Below, one piece after another: positions 43,216-55,200 of a DNA stretch of 64,000 nucleotides (positions are counted from its first letter, which is position 1; every line of letters begins with the position of its first letter). The translations under genes were made by a program, and so were the position numbers. The notes under the pieces were generated by a model, which was not told the origin of the DNA, searched no databases, and was given only the letters and a program-made list of their open reading frames with translations. This stretch comes from Mycolicibacterium helvum (GTDB lineage Bacteria > Actinomycetota > Actinomycetes > Mycobacteriales > Mycobacteriaceae), in contig NZ_AP022596.1 of the NCBI RefSeq assembly GCF_010731895.1, positions 1,860,001 to 1,924,000 of the forward strand, written 5' to 3'.

Positions 43216-46200
43216 GATGGGTTGTCCTCTCCGAACCGAGCGCGAGATGCGCTGTGCGCGTGGGTGAATGGATTCACGAGCTGAATGTGATCGACTACGT
43301 CGCTATCGCCGAGCAACATTCCGCGTCCGGCCGGCAACCTGGTGAACCGGTGCCCGCGGATCTTGGCGCCGTCGGCGGGATTGCCCGACAGCATTACCAC
43401 CGTCGACTGCAAGTCGCTCATTCGGCGCAGCAGCGGGTTGGTCATCAGCGCGTGCGCCGATCCACCTGCCCGGCCGGTGACGACGACCCGTAGCCCGAGG
43501 TCGCTTGCGGCCGAGAGCAGTCCGAGCAGCGGCGTCCATGGACGGTGGCCGGCGTAGGGACCGCTCAGCGCCGGGCCGTCGGGGATCTGGTCGACATCGT
43601 CGACGATCAGATAGTGGGTGTGCGTTGAACCGGCCTGGGCGCGGTAGTTCCAGGTGGCCAGTTCGGCCGCGGGCGAGCCCGCCGGCGGCCGGCGGCCTTC
43701 GATCAGTGCCGCAAGCCCCATCACAGCCGGGGTGACCCGGTCGATGTTCGCGCTGTACTCGTTATCGGCGAACAGCGGCTCGTCGACGAGGTGCAGGCGC
43801 CGGTCGAAGACGGTGAACGCGACGTCCGCGGCGGTCGAGTTCTCCCGGATGGTACGGATCAGATGACGCAGCAGCGTGGTCTTGCCGGACTTACTGTCAC
43901 CGAACACCATCAGCAACGGATGCTCGGCGAAGTCGTGGACCACTGCGGCGAGATCCTGCTCGCGTTGCCCCAGCACGACCCGTTCGCCGCCGCGATACAA
44001 CGGCGCCACCTCGGCGGCCTCGAGATCGGCGGGCAGCAGCCGCACGGGCGGCGCTTGCAGTCCCGGGTACGCGGCATTGATCGCCGGAATCTGCGCCATA
44101 TCGGGTTCGGCGAACAGGAAGTGCTCCCCCGCCATGGTCAGCCCGCGGCCCGGCTGGTCGTGCGGCACCGATTCGGCGGGCCGGCGCAGACCGTCGGTCG
44201 TCCGCACATTGCTGTCGCGCGGATCGGGCAGGCGCAGCTCCAGGCGCAGCCCGAGACCGTCGCGCATCGCCAGGGGCACCTCCAGCCAGTTCGGTGTGGT
44301 GACCACCAGGTGGATGCCATGTGCCAGACCAGTATTGGCCAGTTCGGTGACGACGGCCAGCAGCGGGTTGCGGGTATTGAACTGGTCGGTGTTGTCGCGA
44401 CCAAACGCGTACAGGTTGTCGATCACCAGGAACACCTCGCCGTACTCGTCCTGGTAGCCCCCCTGACCGCCGGCATTGCGCTGCCGCGAGCGCAGCAGCT
44501 GCTCCAGTTCGCCGAAAGTGCGCCGGATCCGCTCGGGTTCCAGTGGCGAGGCGACGCTACCCACATGGGCCAGGCCGTCCAAGCCGCGCAGCCGCCCGCC
44601 GCCGTAGTCCAGGCAGTAGAACGTGACATCGCGCGGCGAGTGCAGTGCCGCGGCCGACAACACGAATGTCAGGAGAGCTGTGGACTTTCCGGACTTCGCA
44701 CCACCGTGGATCAGCATATTGCCCGCCGAGGACCCGGCCTCGAAGATCAGCGGGTCGCGGCGCATCTCGAAGGGTCGATCGATCTCGCCCAGCGGCCAAC
44801 GCCACTGCCGCGGCGTCACCGCGGCGCCCGCCAGCACCCCGTCCAACGGAAGGGATTCATCAAGCGGTGGCAGCCACAGCGCCGGCGCCTTCGGACCGTA
44901 CTGGGCCAGCTGAGTGCCGATGGTGGTGATCAGCTTGCGGGGTGGCAGCCCCGCCGGCGCGACCTCGGCATCGGACAACACCACGATGTCCTCGGCCAAC
45001 GCGGTCGGACCGGCCGTGAACGTAACCGGTTCGGGAGTCGCAGGCACCACGTAGGACGTGACGGGGCGTGGCGGATCGTAAATTCCGTCGACGTAGGTGC
45101 TGCGGAATTTGATCGGCGCGGCTCCAGGTGAGGGCACTAGGAAACCGACTCCCTTGTGCTCCTTGCCCGACTCGATGTGATAGGCGTCCTCGACGCCGAT
45201 GATCTGCCGGGACGCCGCGGCGCTGGCCACTTTGAGGCCGATCCGGTAGGAGGTGTTCTTGTCGATATCGCGGATGCGGCCGATGTCGAGCGTCTGCGAA
45301 GCGAACAGTATGTGGATCCGGAACGAGCGACCCTTGCGGGCGACATAGTCGAACAACTCAGCGTATTCGGGGTGCTCGGCCAGCATCAGGGTGAACTCGT
45401 CGGCGACCACGAACAGCGTGGGCAGCGGCGGCAGGTCGATCCCCGCCTCTTCGGCAGCCGGGCGAGCGGCCTCGTACTCGGTCACCGAGCCGAAGGCGCT
45501 GCCCTGGACACGCCGTCCGAAATCGCGGAGCAGACCCTCCCGGCGAGCCACCTCACCGCGCAGGGTGTCGGCGAACCGGTCGGCCAGAGACTTCTTCTCG
45601 GCCATATTGGAGATCACGGCAACTACCTGAGGGAAGTTGCGGAAGATGTCGGCTCCGGCCTCGCCCTTGAAGTCGACGTAGATCACGATCAGTCGGTCGG
45701 CGGAGTGCGTTGTCAACAGCGACAAGAGGATCGACATCAGCGTCTGGGACTTGCCCGACCCGGTCATGCCGATCATCAGACCGTGCGGCCCCATCCCGCC
45801 TTCGGCCTCGTCCTTGAGGTCGAAGTACAGCGGCACTCCGGTCGCGGTGACACCGATCGGCACCCGCAGCTCCTCGTCGCGCGGCCGCGGTGCCCAGACA
45901 TCAGCCACGTCGAGTGCAGACGCGTCAGGAATGCCCATCAACGTCGTGAAGCTCGCGCCCCTGGTGGCCGGTGAGCGCAGTCCGGCGTGGGTCGGGTTAG
46001 AGTCCCAGCGCGCCAGCCCGCGGGCCAGGTGGACCGCTTCGGCTGGTGACATCCGGTCGGCGCGGTCGACATACGGCTGCCAGCCACCGGATTCCCACCG
46101 CTGGATCGAGCCGTCGGTGACCTGAAAGACGGGCCGTTCCGGATCGGGGTACTGACCAGTGCGCGGCACGGAATCGGCTGCAGCGGTGTAGATCACTGTG

Positions 46201-47210
46201 ACGCCGGACAAGCCGGTCGCCAGAACCGAGTCTTCCGGGGTGTGGTCCGGATCGTCAATGACGATCAGCAGGTGGCGCAGCGGGTCGCCCGCGTCGACGC
46301 CGAACAACGGACGCTCGGCCAGTGCCGGCCCGATTGAAGCGATCAGGTCATCGGTGTTGGCCGCCAGGTACCGAGCCGGCCCGCAGCCGTCGAGCTGTCC
46401 GGGAATATCGCTGTGCGGCAGCCATTTCAGCCATGACCAATCCGGTGATTCCAGATCGGGACTGGCCAGCGCAATGCCGAGGGAGGCGGCGTCCTGCCAG
46501 GTGACGGCCTGGCTCAGCCACGCCCGCAGCGCCGCTCTGACCTCGGCGGCGTCACCGACCACGGTAATTCGCGACACCGCCTTCAGGTCGATACCCCGCG
46601 GCGCATCCCGAACAACGCGCTGAGCGTCCAACAGCGCGCGTAATGCGCTGTGCGACACCGGCTCCAGGTCCACCTCGTCCGCGGTGTCTTTGACTCGCAG
46701 CGTGGTGTCCAGCGGCACGGTGTGCAGCCCGGCCCGCACCACCAGGAAATCACTGTCGTGCGGATCGCGCTCCCATTGCCGTCGGGATCCGGGGATCGCG
46801 GACAACGCCGCAGGGTCAGGGTGCGACCACAGCAACGCGGCCCGCTGTGCGGTCGCCTCGGTGCGCACGTTGTCCCTGATCACCGACAGGTAGCGCAGGT
46901 AGTCAGCGCGTTCGGCGTCGACTTCCTCGGTGCGCATCTTGTTGTCGGTACCGCGGTAGAGCGCGGTAGCGGCCAACAGCAGGACGAAGGGGAAGAACAG
47001 CGTCTGTGGCGAGATCAGCCGCATTCCGGTGGCGACCATCGCGACGATCATGCCGACGATCAGAAAGACGATGAGGAACGGCAGCGCACGGCGCAACAGC
47101 GACGGTGGCACCACCCGGGGCAACTCTGGCGGGGGCTCGATCACGATCGCGCCCTTGTGGGTCTTCGGGCCGGGCATGCGCCGGCCCGCCTCGAAGATCA
47201 GCCGGCTCAT
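43212..47210 (-). CDS. eccC3: ESX-3 motor ATPase EccC3
   Basis: This 1332-residue protein has two membrane helices near residues 40-85 and three FtsK/SpoIIIE-type ATPase domains. Walker A motifs are at about 483 ([11 protein letters not shown]), 838 ([12 protein letters not shown]) and 1107 ([12 protein letters not shown]). It energises export and recognises the YxxxD/E signal carried by its substrates. ATG 47210 overlaps the eccB3 stop (ATGA); the open frame before it is not coding in character. M. tuberculosis EccC3 is close to 1330 residues. Confidence 0.94.
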   Translation of the reverse strand: MSRLIFEAGRRMPGPKTHKGAIVIEPPPELPRVVPPSLLRRALPFLIVFLIVGMIVAMVATGMRLISPQTLFFPFVLLLAATALYRGTDNKMRTEEVDAERADYLRYLSVIRDNVRTEATAQRAALLWSHPDPAALSAIPGSRRQWERDPHDSDFLVVRAGLHTVPLDTTLRVKDTADEVDLEPVSHSALRALLDAQRVVRDAPRGIDLKAVSRITVVGDAAEVRAALRAWLSQAVTWQDAASLGIALASPDLESPDWSWLKWLPHSDIPGQLDGCGPARYLAANTDDLIASIGPALAERPLFGVDAGDPLRHLLIVIDDPDHTPEDSVLATGLSGVTVIYTAAADSVPRTGQYPDPERPVFQVTDGSIQRWESGGWQPYVDRADRMSPAEAVHLARGLARWDSNPTHAGLRSPATRGASFTTLMGIPDASALDVADVWAPRPRDEELRVPIGVTATGVPLYFDLKDEAEGGMGPHGLMIGMTGSGKSQTLMSILLSLLTTHSADRLIVIYVDFKGEAGADIFRNFPQVVAVISNMAEKKSLADRFADTLRGEVARREGLLRDFGRRVQGSAFGSVTEYEAARPAAEEAGIDLPPLPTLFVVADEFTLMLAEHPEYAELFDYVARKGRSFRIHILFASQTLDIGRIRDIDKNTSYRIGLKVASAAASRQIIGVEDAYHIESGKEHKGVGFLVPSPGAAPIKFRSTYVDGIYDPPRPVTSYVVPATPEPVTFTAGPTALAEDIVVLSDAEVAPAGLPPRKLITTIGTQLAQYGPKAPALWLPPLDESLPLDGVLAGAAVTPRQWRWPLGEIDRPFEMRRDPLIFEAGSSAGNMLIHGGAKSGKSTALLTFVLSAAALHSPRDVTFYCLDYGGGRLRGLDGLAHVGSVASPLEPERIRRTFGELEQLLRSRQRNAGGQGGYQDEYGEVFLVIDNLYAFGRDNTDQFNTRNPLLAVVTELANTGLAHGIHLVVTTPNWLEVPLAMRDGLGLRLELRLPDPRDSNVRTTDGLRRPAESVPHDQPGRGLTMAGEHFLFAEPDMAQIPAINAAYPGLQAPPVRLLPADLEAAEVAPLYRGGERVVLGQREQDLAAVVHDFAEHPLLMVFGDSKSGKTTLLRHLIRTIRENSTAADVAFTVFDRRLHLVDEPLFADNEYSANIDRVTPAVMGLAALIEGRRPPAGSPAAELATWNYRAQAGSTHTHYLIVDDVDQIPDGPALSGPYAGHRPWTPLLGLLSAASDLGLRVVVTGRAGGSAHALMTNPLLRRMSDLQSTVVMLSGNPADGAKIRGHRFTRLPAGRGMLLGDSDVVDHIQLVNPFTHAHSASRARFGEDNPS

Positions 47211-48745
47211 CGGGACTCCTGCGCCAGGGCGGGTCCGACAGCGTCGTAGGCGACCAACGCATCGGATTGGGACAGCGCCGGGCCAGGCGCAAAAAGGGTC
47301 AATGCCGACCACGGGACCGGTAGCGGCGGCTGGGTCAGACCCAGTGCGGCGAGCGACTTTTCGGCCATCTGACGATCGCCGCCGATCCCGTACCGCACCC
47401 CGGTATCAGAGACCCAGAACAGTGACCCGGCCGGCGGCGAGGCAGGCTGCTGACCGACGGTCTGCACGAAGTAGCCGCGGCCCGGAGGCAACGCGACCCG
47501 GGTCGCCGTGCCCGGGTTGGCGCCACCGACGAGATCCACCGACCGCAAGCCGCTGGGCAGCGGCAGCATCGAACCCGATAGCAAGGTCAGCGAACTGGTG
47601 GTAGCCCCATCGATTTTCGTCCACTGCGCGCAGGTCACCGGCGCGTCGGCGGCGGCGACCAGTTTCACCGGGGCGGCCGGAAACGCGGCCACGTCCAGCA
47701 GCGACGAGACCGGCAGCCGGGCAATGTCATCGGCATCGAGATGAGGCGGCTGCGCCAGCCCGTAGGAGTTGGAGTTACGCAGGACCGCAGCCAGCACCGG
47801 GCTGATCGGTTGTAGACCATCGGGCAATACCGCGTAGTTCATCGGGGTGGCGTCATTGCCATAGGCGATCACGACGGCGCCGATCGGCGCCGCAACCGGC
47901 AGCGGATAGCCGGTAGGCAGGCCGGCATCGGGAATCTGAGGTACCCGTAGTGCGGGAGCTTCCGGCACCGCGTTGAACAGGCCCGGCGCGATCGAGCGGG
48001 GTGCGGGTGAGGTGGCAGGCAGGCCGAGCGCGTCGGTGACTGCCCGGTCGGCGAGGTCGATGGCGCTGCGGCGACCATCCCACAGCAGCCAGGCTCCGTC
48101 GGCGCCCTCGGTCAAGATCGCACGACCGGCAGGCAGCGCATCGGCACGCGCGCCGCCGCGATCCACCGGTCCAGCGATCACCGTGATGCCTGCGGCATCA
48201 GCCGGTCCACCGGCACCGTCGCAGACCGTCCATGCGGCATCGCGAGATGGGTTCTGCACCATACGTTCCGGAGCGCCGGGTATGCCGATCAGGCTGCCGC
48301 GGGCGATCTTGTCCAGCTGCTCACCGCTGACGGTGGTCGGGTCCACCGGCTTCCCAACGGCCAGCCGCGCCGAGGTCAGGTTGAGGACCGGATGTAACCG
48401 GTCGTCGAGGCGAACGTAGAGCGCAGACGTGGCACGGTCGGCCAGCACCGGGTCACTGCCAGGCACGCCACCCGGACGCAGCACCGAGAAGACGAGACAG
48501 CCCACAACCGCGGTCACCGCCAGCAGAACCCCCATCAAGACCGCGCGGGACTGGCTGCGCAACGGGTCGACCAGCATCCGGGTGTCATGTAAAGCGAGCC
48601 CGGATGCGATGCGGCGCATGATGAATCGCCAGCCGGTCACCTGATGACGGGTGATGAAGCCGCGCCGGTAGGTGACCCGCTCGGGGTTGTCGTTGGCGGG
48701 TGTACGTGACGAAAAGGACCGGCGATCGTCGCCTGCCTCGCTCAT
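47207..48745 (-). CDS. eccB3: ESX-3 membrane component EccB3
   Basis: The protein is 512 residues. The start ATG 48745 ([13 protein letters not shown]) has a GAGGGGG ribosome site. The family-typical [18 protein letters not shown] is followed by one membrane helix (about 70-95) and a large periplasmic domain with its conserved cysteine pair (TVCDGAGG and VTCAQWTK). EccB forms the periplasmic part of the ESX membrane complex. It lies 61 bases after eccA3 on the same strand. Confidence 0.93.
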   Translation of the reverse strand: MSEAGDDRRSFSSRTPANDNPERVTYRRGFITRHQVTGWRFIMRRIASGLALHDTRMLVDPLRSQSRAVLMGVLLAVTAVVGCLVFSVLRPGGVPGSDPVLADRATSALYVRLDDRLHPVLNLTSARLAVGKPVDPTTVSGEQLDKIARGSLIGIPGAPERMVQNPSRDAAWTVCDGAGGPADAAGITVIAGPVDRGGARADALPAGRAILTEGADGAWLLWDGRRSAIDLADRAVTDALGLPATSPAPRSIAPGLFNAVPEAPALRVPQIPDAGLPTGYPLPVAAPIGAVVIAYGNDATPMNYAVLPDGLQPISPVLAAVLRNSNSYGLAQPPHLDADDIARLPVSSLLDVAAFPAAPVKLVAAADAPVTCAQWTKIDGATTSSLTLLSGSMLPLPSGLRSVDLVGGANPGTATRVALPPGRGYFVQTVGQQPASPPAGSLFWVSDTGVRYGIGGDRQMAEKSLAALGLTQPPLPVPWSALTLFAPGPALSQSDALVAYDAVGPALAQESR

Positions 48746-48806
48746 GCGACCCCCTCGCAGGCTCGGGCACCGCGTGTCCGCTCTTGATTCGCTCCGCAAG
48801 CGTCGC

Positions 48807-50636
48807 TCATGCGGGCACCGTCAGGCCAAGACCACGCAGCAGCGGCACCACGGAGCCACGCACGTCTGCTGCCGTGATGGTCATCATCTGCTCGTCGGTG
48901 AAGTCAGCACCGCCCAGGTCTGTGTGGTCCAACCTGAATTCTCTTTCCTCCTCGGAGCGTTCGACGACATTGCGGACGAACCGGCCATTGCCCGCAATAT
49001 CGAGGCTGCGCCGTTCCACCCCGGTCGAGTCGGGGGTCGTCGAATTGGCCAATTGAGTGAAAAGCTCCTCGAGGTTGCGCCGTGCCGCGGGCTCGAACAC
49101 GCTGTCGCGATTCGCGGCCATCGTCACGGCGATCTCAACAAGCTCCTCGGCCGAATAAGACGGAAAGACAATGCTGCGGGTGAACCGCGATCGCAGGCCT
49201 TCGTTGGTGTCCAGGAACCGGTCGAGGTCGGCGCGGTAGCCGGCGATGATCACGACCAGCCGGTCGCGGTCATTTTCCATCCGGGCCAGCAGAGTGTCGA
49301 TGGCCACCAGACCGAAGTCGTTCTTGGCGCCCGTGGCGACCAAGGCGTAGGCCTCGTCGAGGAACAGCACCCCGTCCAGTGCGCTGTCGATGATCGCGTT
49401 GGTCTTGGCCTCCGTCTCGCCGATGTGCTGACCGATCATGTCGGCCCGGTGCACCTCACGGACGTTCTCCCGCTTGAGCAATCCCAGACCGCAATAGATC
49501 TTGGCCACCACCCGCGCGATAGTCGTCTTGCCGGTTCCGGGCGGACCCGCGAACACCAGATGATGGGTCCGCTGGGCGACGGCAAGGCCACGCTCTTCGC
49601 GCCGCAATGCCATTGCCACCGAGCTTTTCAGCCGGGAAACCTGATCCTTCACCTCATCGAGGCCGATGAACTCGCCGAGCTCGCGCTCAGCCTCTTCGAG
49701 CAACGCTGCTTTGCGCTCGCGCGCCTCCGGGTCGATGAAATCCTCTGCGGTGGGCTCTGTTTCGATATCCCATGGATCCGTTCGAGCGTCGATGCGGGCC
49801 GCGGTGGTGGTGACGATGCCAAAGGTCGGATCGGACAACGCGTGCTCGACCTGCTCGTTACCCGGGTTCGCCGCGTACAGCTCCTGCAGCACATCGGCGG
49901 CGGTGTCTTCGTCACCATAGGCGCGCAAGGACAGCGCCTTGGCCAACGCACCGTCGAGGGCAGCCACGTCAACCGGTCCTTCGGGCTCCTCGAGATAGGA
50001 CAGCGCTGGGGCGAACATCCCCAGCCGGGCCAGGGCCACCCCGAGGGAGACCTTGGTAGCGTGGGCGAACAACGGGTCCAGGCTGGGGTCGTTGACCACC
50101 GGGGTCAGCAGCTTGACGACGTCCGACCAGCGCTGCGCGCGAGACCGCAGGGCCACGTCGACCCAGCGCGCTTCATTCCATTCCGGCCGTCGGGTGCGGA
50201 TCTCGGACACCACCTGGTCGGCGGCGTGGAATTGTCCGTCGATGCCGAGTGCGGCCGCGTGCGCCAGCCGGAAGTCGTCGGCGGCGGTGGCGCGGAATCG
50301 CAGGTACAGCCCGGTATCGTAGTCGAACCCCAGTGCCCCGGCGGGCAGCTCGATTCGCCGCTGCAGCACACCGCTGGTGTCGACGGTACGGACGATTGCG
50401 TCGAGCACATCCAGCGAGGTGCAGCCGGTCGCCGCCAGCCCGATCCAGGCATCGCACTGGTCGTATGCCACGCGGGTAAGTTCGGTGAACGCCCGGCGAG
50501 CGGCCGCCATGTCGGCCGGCCGGCGCCGGTCGTAGACCGGCAGGCCAAGCGCCTTGCAGCAGGTCGCGAACCTGCTCACCAGGTCTGCGTCGAGGCGCGC
50601 TGCGCGCACTCTGGGGGTCACCACTGCGTTGTCCAT
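48807..50636 (-). CDS. eccA3: ESX-3 cytosolic AAA+ ATPase EccA3
   Basis: This 609-residue protein has an N-terminal TPR-like helical domain (about 1-280) and a C-terminal CbxX/CfqX-type AAA+ module. Walker A is at about 360 (VFAGPPGTGKTTIARVV), Walker B at about 425 (VLFLDEAYALVATG), and an Arg-finger segment follows (LRSRFTRSIVFPSYS). EccA releases EspG-bound PE/PPE pairs for export. It is the first gene of the ESX-3 operon; an IdeR box lies 43 bases upstream of its ATG, matching the known iron control of ESX-3. Confidence 0.93.
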   Translation of the reverse strand: MDNAVVTPRVRAARLDADLVSRFATCCKALGLPVYDRRRPADMAAARRAFTELTRVAYDQCDAWIGLAATGCTSLDVLDAIVRTVDTSGVLQRRIELPAGALGFDYDTGLYLRFRATAADDFRLAHAAALGIDGQFHAADQVVSEIRTRRPEWNEARWVDVALRSRAQRWSDVVKLLTPVVNDPSLDPLFAHATKVSLGVALARLGMFAPALSYLEEPEGPVDVAALDGALAKALSLRAYGDEDTAADVLQELYAANPGNEQVEHALSDPTFGIVTTTAARIDARTDPWDIETEPTAEDFIDPEARERKAALLEEAERELGEFIGLDEVKDQVSRLKSSVAMALRREERGLAVAQRTHHLVFAGPPGTGKTTIARVVAKIYCGLGLLKRENVREVHRADMIGQHIGETEAKTNAIIDSALDGVLFLDEAYALVATGAKNDFGLVAIDTLLARMENDRDRLVVIIAGYRADLDRFLDTNEGLRSRFTRSIVFPSYSAEELVEIAVTMAANRDSVFEPAARRNLEELFTQLANSTTPDSTGVERRSLDIAGNGRFVRNVVERSEEEREFRLDHTDLGGADFTDEQMMTITAADVRGSVVPLLRGLGLTVPA

Positions 50637-50678
50637 GAGTATCGTTCCGGGGCAGCCGTTAATGCCACCCCTTTCTCC

Positions 50679-50697
50679 TTAGGATTGCCTAACCTGA
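50679..50697. promoter_or_regulatory. IdeR (iron) box upstream of eccA3
   Basis: TTAGGATTGCCTAACCTGA matches 15 of 19 positions of the mycobacterial IdeR consensus TTAGGTTAGGCTAACCTAA. It sits 43 bases upstream of the eccA3 start. IdeR with iron would repress the ESX-3 operon; M. tuberculosis has an IdeR box at the same place. Confidence 0.85.
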
Positions 50698-50733
50698 GAA
50701 AGCTAGCATTGCCCAGGGTGCGTGTCGAGGCCC

Positions 50734-50931
50734 TCAGCGCAGACTCTTCGGGCGCATGTCGGACCAGTTCTGTTCGATGAACTGCACACACTCGTCGCGA
50801 GCGGCGTCGCCGAATACCAGCCGCCAGCCAGCTGGGATGTCGGCGAACGCCGGCCACAGGCTGTGTTGCTCCTCGTCGTTGACGAGCACATAGAAGCGGC
50901 CATCCTCGGCATCAAAGGGATTGGTACTCAC
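50734..50931 (-). CDS. mbtH: MbtH-like NRPS partner protein
   Basis: This 65-residue protein has the family signature nearly complete: NPFDAEDGRFYVLVNDEEQH, SLWPAFADIPAGWRLVFG and the C-terminal IEQNWSDMRPKSLR. MbtH proteins bind adenylation domains and are needed for their folding or activity. Start GTG 50931 has GGAGG right upstream; the longer reading from 50988 runs inside mbtG. It overlaps the mbtG end by 20 bases and is the last gene of the siderophore operon, 98 bases before the eccA3 start. Confidence 0.93.
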   Translation of the reverse strand: MSTNPFDAEDGRFYVLVNDEEQHSLWPAFADIPAGWRLVFGDAARDECVQFIEQNWSDMRPKSLR

Positions 50932-52204
50932 GATTCCTCCTGGTCGTTGAATGTGCGGGCCGGGCGGCGGGTCCCCCGCCAAGAACACGGTCGGACAGCA
51001 GGCCCAGGCAGCTGAGGTTGGGAAAACCCGGGCCCTGGTTGAGCCCGGACAGGTTGGGCAGGAACAATTTCGGCTGAACCCCGGTCAGCGCGAGGTCGGC
51101 GCCGATCGCCTGTTGCAGCCGGTCACTGCTCAGCGGGCCGTTCAACCTGACCTCGAGCAGATCCAGTACGTCCTGTCCTAGCAGTGACAGGAACCAGAGC
51201 GAGTCGGCCCCCGAACCGTCGATTACGAGGTCGAACCCGTGCACCGTCTCCAACCGCTCGCCGTGCCGGTCGGTGTGCAACGTGATCCGGATCCGGTCAT
51301 CGGCGGCGACACCGTGCGCCACCCGGCCGCGCAGGTGCCGGATGCGGTCGTCGGCCAACAACGAGTCCTGGACGCGTGCGGAGAACACGCCGCGGTCGGT
51401 GCGGGCCATCACATCGCGCCGTTCGGCCAGGGTCAGCCCGGCCCACTCCGTCGGATCGCTGAACATTCTGTTCTCGAAGAAGCTCTCACCCCTGGTGAAC
51501 AACGTCGCCTGCGGCGATATCACTGTGATCGTCGAAACCCGGTGTTTGAACAGCTCGTTGAGCATCGACGCAGCGGTTTCGCCGCCACCGATCACCGCGA
51601 CGCGTTCGGCATCGATACGTTCGTTGTCGGCAGACAACTGCCAGAACTGGGCAATCGAGAGGACCTGTGGATGCCCGGGCAGCACCGATCGATCGGGCTG
51701 GCCGGGACCGGTGATCATCACCGCATCGGCGGTCACGGTGTCATCGCGGGTGTGCAGTACCCACGACTCGCCGTCCAGCGACAGCCGAATGACCTCGCCG
51801 TCAACGATATTCAGCGCGGCGGCAGCACCCACCCAACGCAGATAAGCGGCCCAGGTCTCGTGGGTCGGCGCCGGCTTGCCGCGATCTACCCACTCGGCGA
51901 AACGTCCGGTCGTCACCAGGTATGACTGCCAGCTCAGCCGCATCATCCGCTGGTCCAGCTCGGCGTTGCGGCCGGGCAGGATCGCCGAACGGTACGGGAA
52001 ACCGACATCCTTTTCCGGACTGGTACCCAACCGGTGTTGACCGTCGGTCCAGCCGCCGCCCGCGCGCCAGTTCGCGGCGATCGCGGTGCGCTCGACCGCC
52101 ACGATGTCGGGCGTGTCGACGTCCATTTCCCGCAGCATCGCGGCCTTGGCCGCCACCGCAACCGCTTTGGCCCCAGCACCCAGAATTGCCAGCCGTGCGG
52201 TCAT
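50912..52204 (-). CDS. mbtG: Lysine N6-hydroxylase MbtG
   Basis: The protein is 430 residues, practically the length of M. tuberculosis MbtG (431), and resembles it throughout from memory: LAILGAGAKAVAVAAKA (FAD-binding), RLGTSPEKDVGFPYRS, RVAVIGGGETAASMLNELF (NADPH-binding) and PNLSGLNQGPGFPNLSC near the end. MbtG hydroxylates lysine side-chain nitrogens to build the hydroxamate iron ligands. The N-terminus lies inside the mbtF 3' end (four-base overlap). The best-supported gene of the siderophore group, it strongly implies a lysine-hydroxamate siderophore. Confidence 0.94.
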   Translation of the reverse strand: MTARLAILGAGAKAVAVAAKAAMLREMDVDTPDIVAVERTAIAANWRAGGGWTDGQHRLGTSPEKDVGFPYRSAILPGRNAELDQRMMRLSWQSYLVTTGRFAEWVDRGKPAPTHETWAAYLRWVGAAAALNIVDGEVIRLSLDGESWVLHTRDDTVTADAVMITGPGQPDRSVLPGHPQVLSIAQFWQLSADNERIDAERVAVIGGGETAASMLNELFKHRVSTITVISPQATLFTRGESFFENRMFSDPTEWAGLTLAERRDVMARTDRGVFSARVQDSLLADDRIRHLRGRVAHGVAADDRIRITLHTDRHGERLETVHGFDLVIDGSGADSLWFLSLLGQDVLDLLEVRLNGPLSSDRLQQAIGADLALTGVQPKLFLPNLSGLNQGPGFPNLSCLGLLSDRVLGGGPAARPAHSTTRRNREYQSL

Positions 52205-55200
52205 CGGAGACCCTCCGCCCATTCTTGCAGGATCTCCTGCCAGATCGATTGGAGCGCAGCCACATCCGCATCACTGAAGATGTCTGGCAACGTACGCCAT
52301 TGGGTGACCAATTTCCCGCCGGCCACAGCGACGACGAGGGTCAGCTCGTGGCGCACCGCGACGTTTGGTTCGGCCATGATCGGGACATTAGCGAGCAGTC
52401 CCCGGTCCAGCAGCGAGCCGGCATCGAGGTCAAGCCGGCCAAGGTAGTTCAGTAACACCTGCGGTCCGCGGAATCCGCGGAGTCGCTCGGCGGTGTCGGA
52501 ACGTAGATAGCGCAGCGCCGCGTAATCTGTTGGTAATCCAGCAATCTCGGGTATCGCCTGGCCAGGCCGGATGCGCAGCGGATAGATGGCGCTGAGCAGA
52601 CCGACGGTATCGTCAGCGCCGGTACGGCCGTGGGTTTCCAGCGCCACCAGCGGAATCGCGCCACCTTGGCCGCGCTGATCGCGCCAGCGCGTGATCATCC
52701 GCGCGCACGCGCCGGCCAGCACGTCCTGGATCGGTGCCTGTGCGCGAAGCAATGCGCTGGTGATATCGGTCTCGGTAACCGTCACCGTGATCGCGAGGTC
52801 GCCGAAGCTATCCACCTCCGGGCGAATCCGCCTGGCCCCCAGCATCGGATCGTCACCCTCGAGTTGTTCGGCCCAGAACTCGACGGTGTCCAGCTCGGCC
52901 ACCCGCTGGGCCAGGGTGTGGGCCCACCGGCGGTAGCTGACCCGCTCTCCACCCACCAGCTCAAGTACTCCCCCGGTCGCTTTGCTCGTGCCCGCCGGCG
53001 CGCCGGATGTCGACCAGTTCGCCGTCAGCTCCCCCAGCACGATGCGCCATGACGCGGGGTCCATCGCCAGCACGTGGACTACCAGGAGTAGGACGCCCGC
53101 ATCGCCGGGCTGGTGTAGCCACCGTGCCTCGGCCAGGTACCCGCGCTCAGGATCGAGTCGGTCGACCGCGACGGCGGCGTGTTCGGTGACGGCGTCGCCG
53201 AGTTCACCGCAGACTTGCACCTCGGTCAGCGGAATGGTCTGAAGGTCACTGGGGAGGAACGTCATTGTCGCCAGGTCGAGCCTGCTGCGGAACATCTCGT
53301 GACCGGCGGCGATGCCGTCCAGCAGCAGGCGCAGCCGGTCAGCCGTGGCGTCCGCCGGCAGCGTGATTGCCTCGATCTGCGCCAGCCGTCGGGGGTCGCC
53401 GTACTCGTAGAGCCAATGTGCAGCCGGCAGGGCGGGGATCGGCCCCTGCGGCTCCGGTCCGGCGGTCAGCTCCTCGGCGGTGTCCCGGTCCACAGCGGCG
53501 GCCAGTTCACGAATTGTGCCGCACTCCAGGACCAGTCGCGCCCGCAGTGGCAACCCGTGCCGGCGCGCGGCTTGAACCAACGATAGGGCGACGATGCTGT
53601 CGAGTCCCAGCTCCAGCAGGTCGGCGTCGATATCGACCTCGGTGAGGCCCACGAGCTCGGCGACGGCTTCGCCCAACGTGATTTCCGTCGGGGTGCCGGC
53701 CAGCTCCGGGGTGTCATCGGGAGTTGCTGCGGCAGCCAGGGCCGCCTCGTCGACCTTGCCGTTGGCGGTCAGCGGGATGGCGTCGACGACGACCAGCCGG
53801 TGCGGCATCATGTAGCGCGGCAACCGGTTTCGTAGCAGCGATCGCAGCTCGGGCACCGCCACGTCACCGGCGACATACGCGATGAGCCTGTGGCCCGCGG
53901 CCTGGCGGTGCACGGCGACGTGAGCGTGCCGCACGCCGGCCACTTCCTCCAGCACCGCCTCGATCTCACCCGGCTCGACGCGATGGCCGCGGACCTGGAT
54001 CTGGGCATCGGCGCGACCGACGAACGCCAGCGCGCCGTCACGATCCCGGCGCACCAAGTCCCCGGTGCGATACATCCGGCCGCCGCCCGGCGCCGCAACG
54101 AACCGCGTCGCAGTCTCGGCCGGACGGCCGAGGTAGCCGCGGGTCACCTGCGCACCGGCCAGATACAGCTCGCCCACGACACCGTTGGGCACGGGTTGCA
54201 GCCACGAGTCGAGCACCACCGCGCCGGTCGACCGGGTTGGATATCCGATCACCGGTGCCTCGTGGTCGGCGATGGCGGCGACGACAGCCTCGACGGTGGT
54301 CTCGGTTGGGCCGTAACAATTGTGCGCGGCCAATAGCGCGTGGGTGCAGGCCTTCCGGATATCGGTCCAGTCGACCGACCCGACCGCTTCGCCGCCAAGG
54401 GCGAGCACGGACAACGTTCCGCGGTCCAGCAATCCGGCGCGACGGAGGTTGGTGAACAGTGACGGGGTGACGTCGAGCATATCGATCCCGTGCCGGTCGA
54501 TGATCTCGACGAGTGCTTCGGCATCGCGGCGATCGGTCTCGTCGATGAGGTGCACGGCGTGACCGAAGAGCAGCCCGGCCAGCGGCTGCCAGGCCGCGTC
54601 GAACGCGAACGACCACGCGTGGCCGATGCGCAATGGCCGGCCGAGACGCTCGGAAGCCGGCCGCAGCATCCGCTCGACGTGATCATCGATGTAGGCGAGC
54701 ACAGCCTGATGGGTTCCGATGACGCCCTTGGGTTCTCCGGTGGTTCCCGAGGTGAACACCGCGTAGGCGGCCTGACCAGGCGCGGCCGGCGTCGAGTATC
54801 GAGATGCGGTGCGGGCCGCGGCCATGACGTCCTCATCGATGACGACGGCCGTACCGGTCTGAGCGAGAATCGACTCGACCCGCCCGGCCGGCATACTCTG
54901 CTCCAGCGGCACGTACATTCCGCCCGCCTTGAGCACGCCGAGCATCGCCACGACATAGTCGGCGCACCGGGGAAGCTGGATCGCGACCGCGGTTTCGCCG
55001 CGCACCCCGGATTCCGCCAGCAGCCCAGCGAGACGATCCGATTGTTCGTGCAACTCTCCGTAGCTCAGTTGACCGCCTTCCCAGTACAGCGCGATCGAAT
55101 CACTGTGTGCTACCGCGGTTTCCGCGAACCTGTCGGCCACTCCCACCCGGGACCCAGCGGCGTGACGCTCGGGTGTGTTGATCGGGCGCGCTTCGCCGTC

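Noticed and set aside
43791..45131. Plus-strand frame of 446 codons opposite eccC3
   Set aside because: Antisense shadow of the conserved ATPase gene, no motif, no ribosome site.
48672..50780. A long plus-strand open frame (about 700 codons) opposite eccA3
   Set aside because: It mirrors the coding pattern of eccA3 on the other strand. Its translation is rich in Arg, Gly and His with no domain. In high-GC DNA such antisense frames arise routinely.
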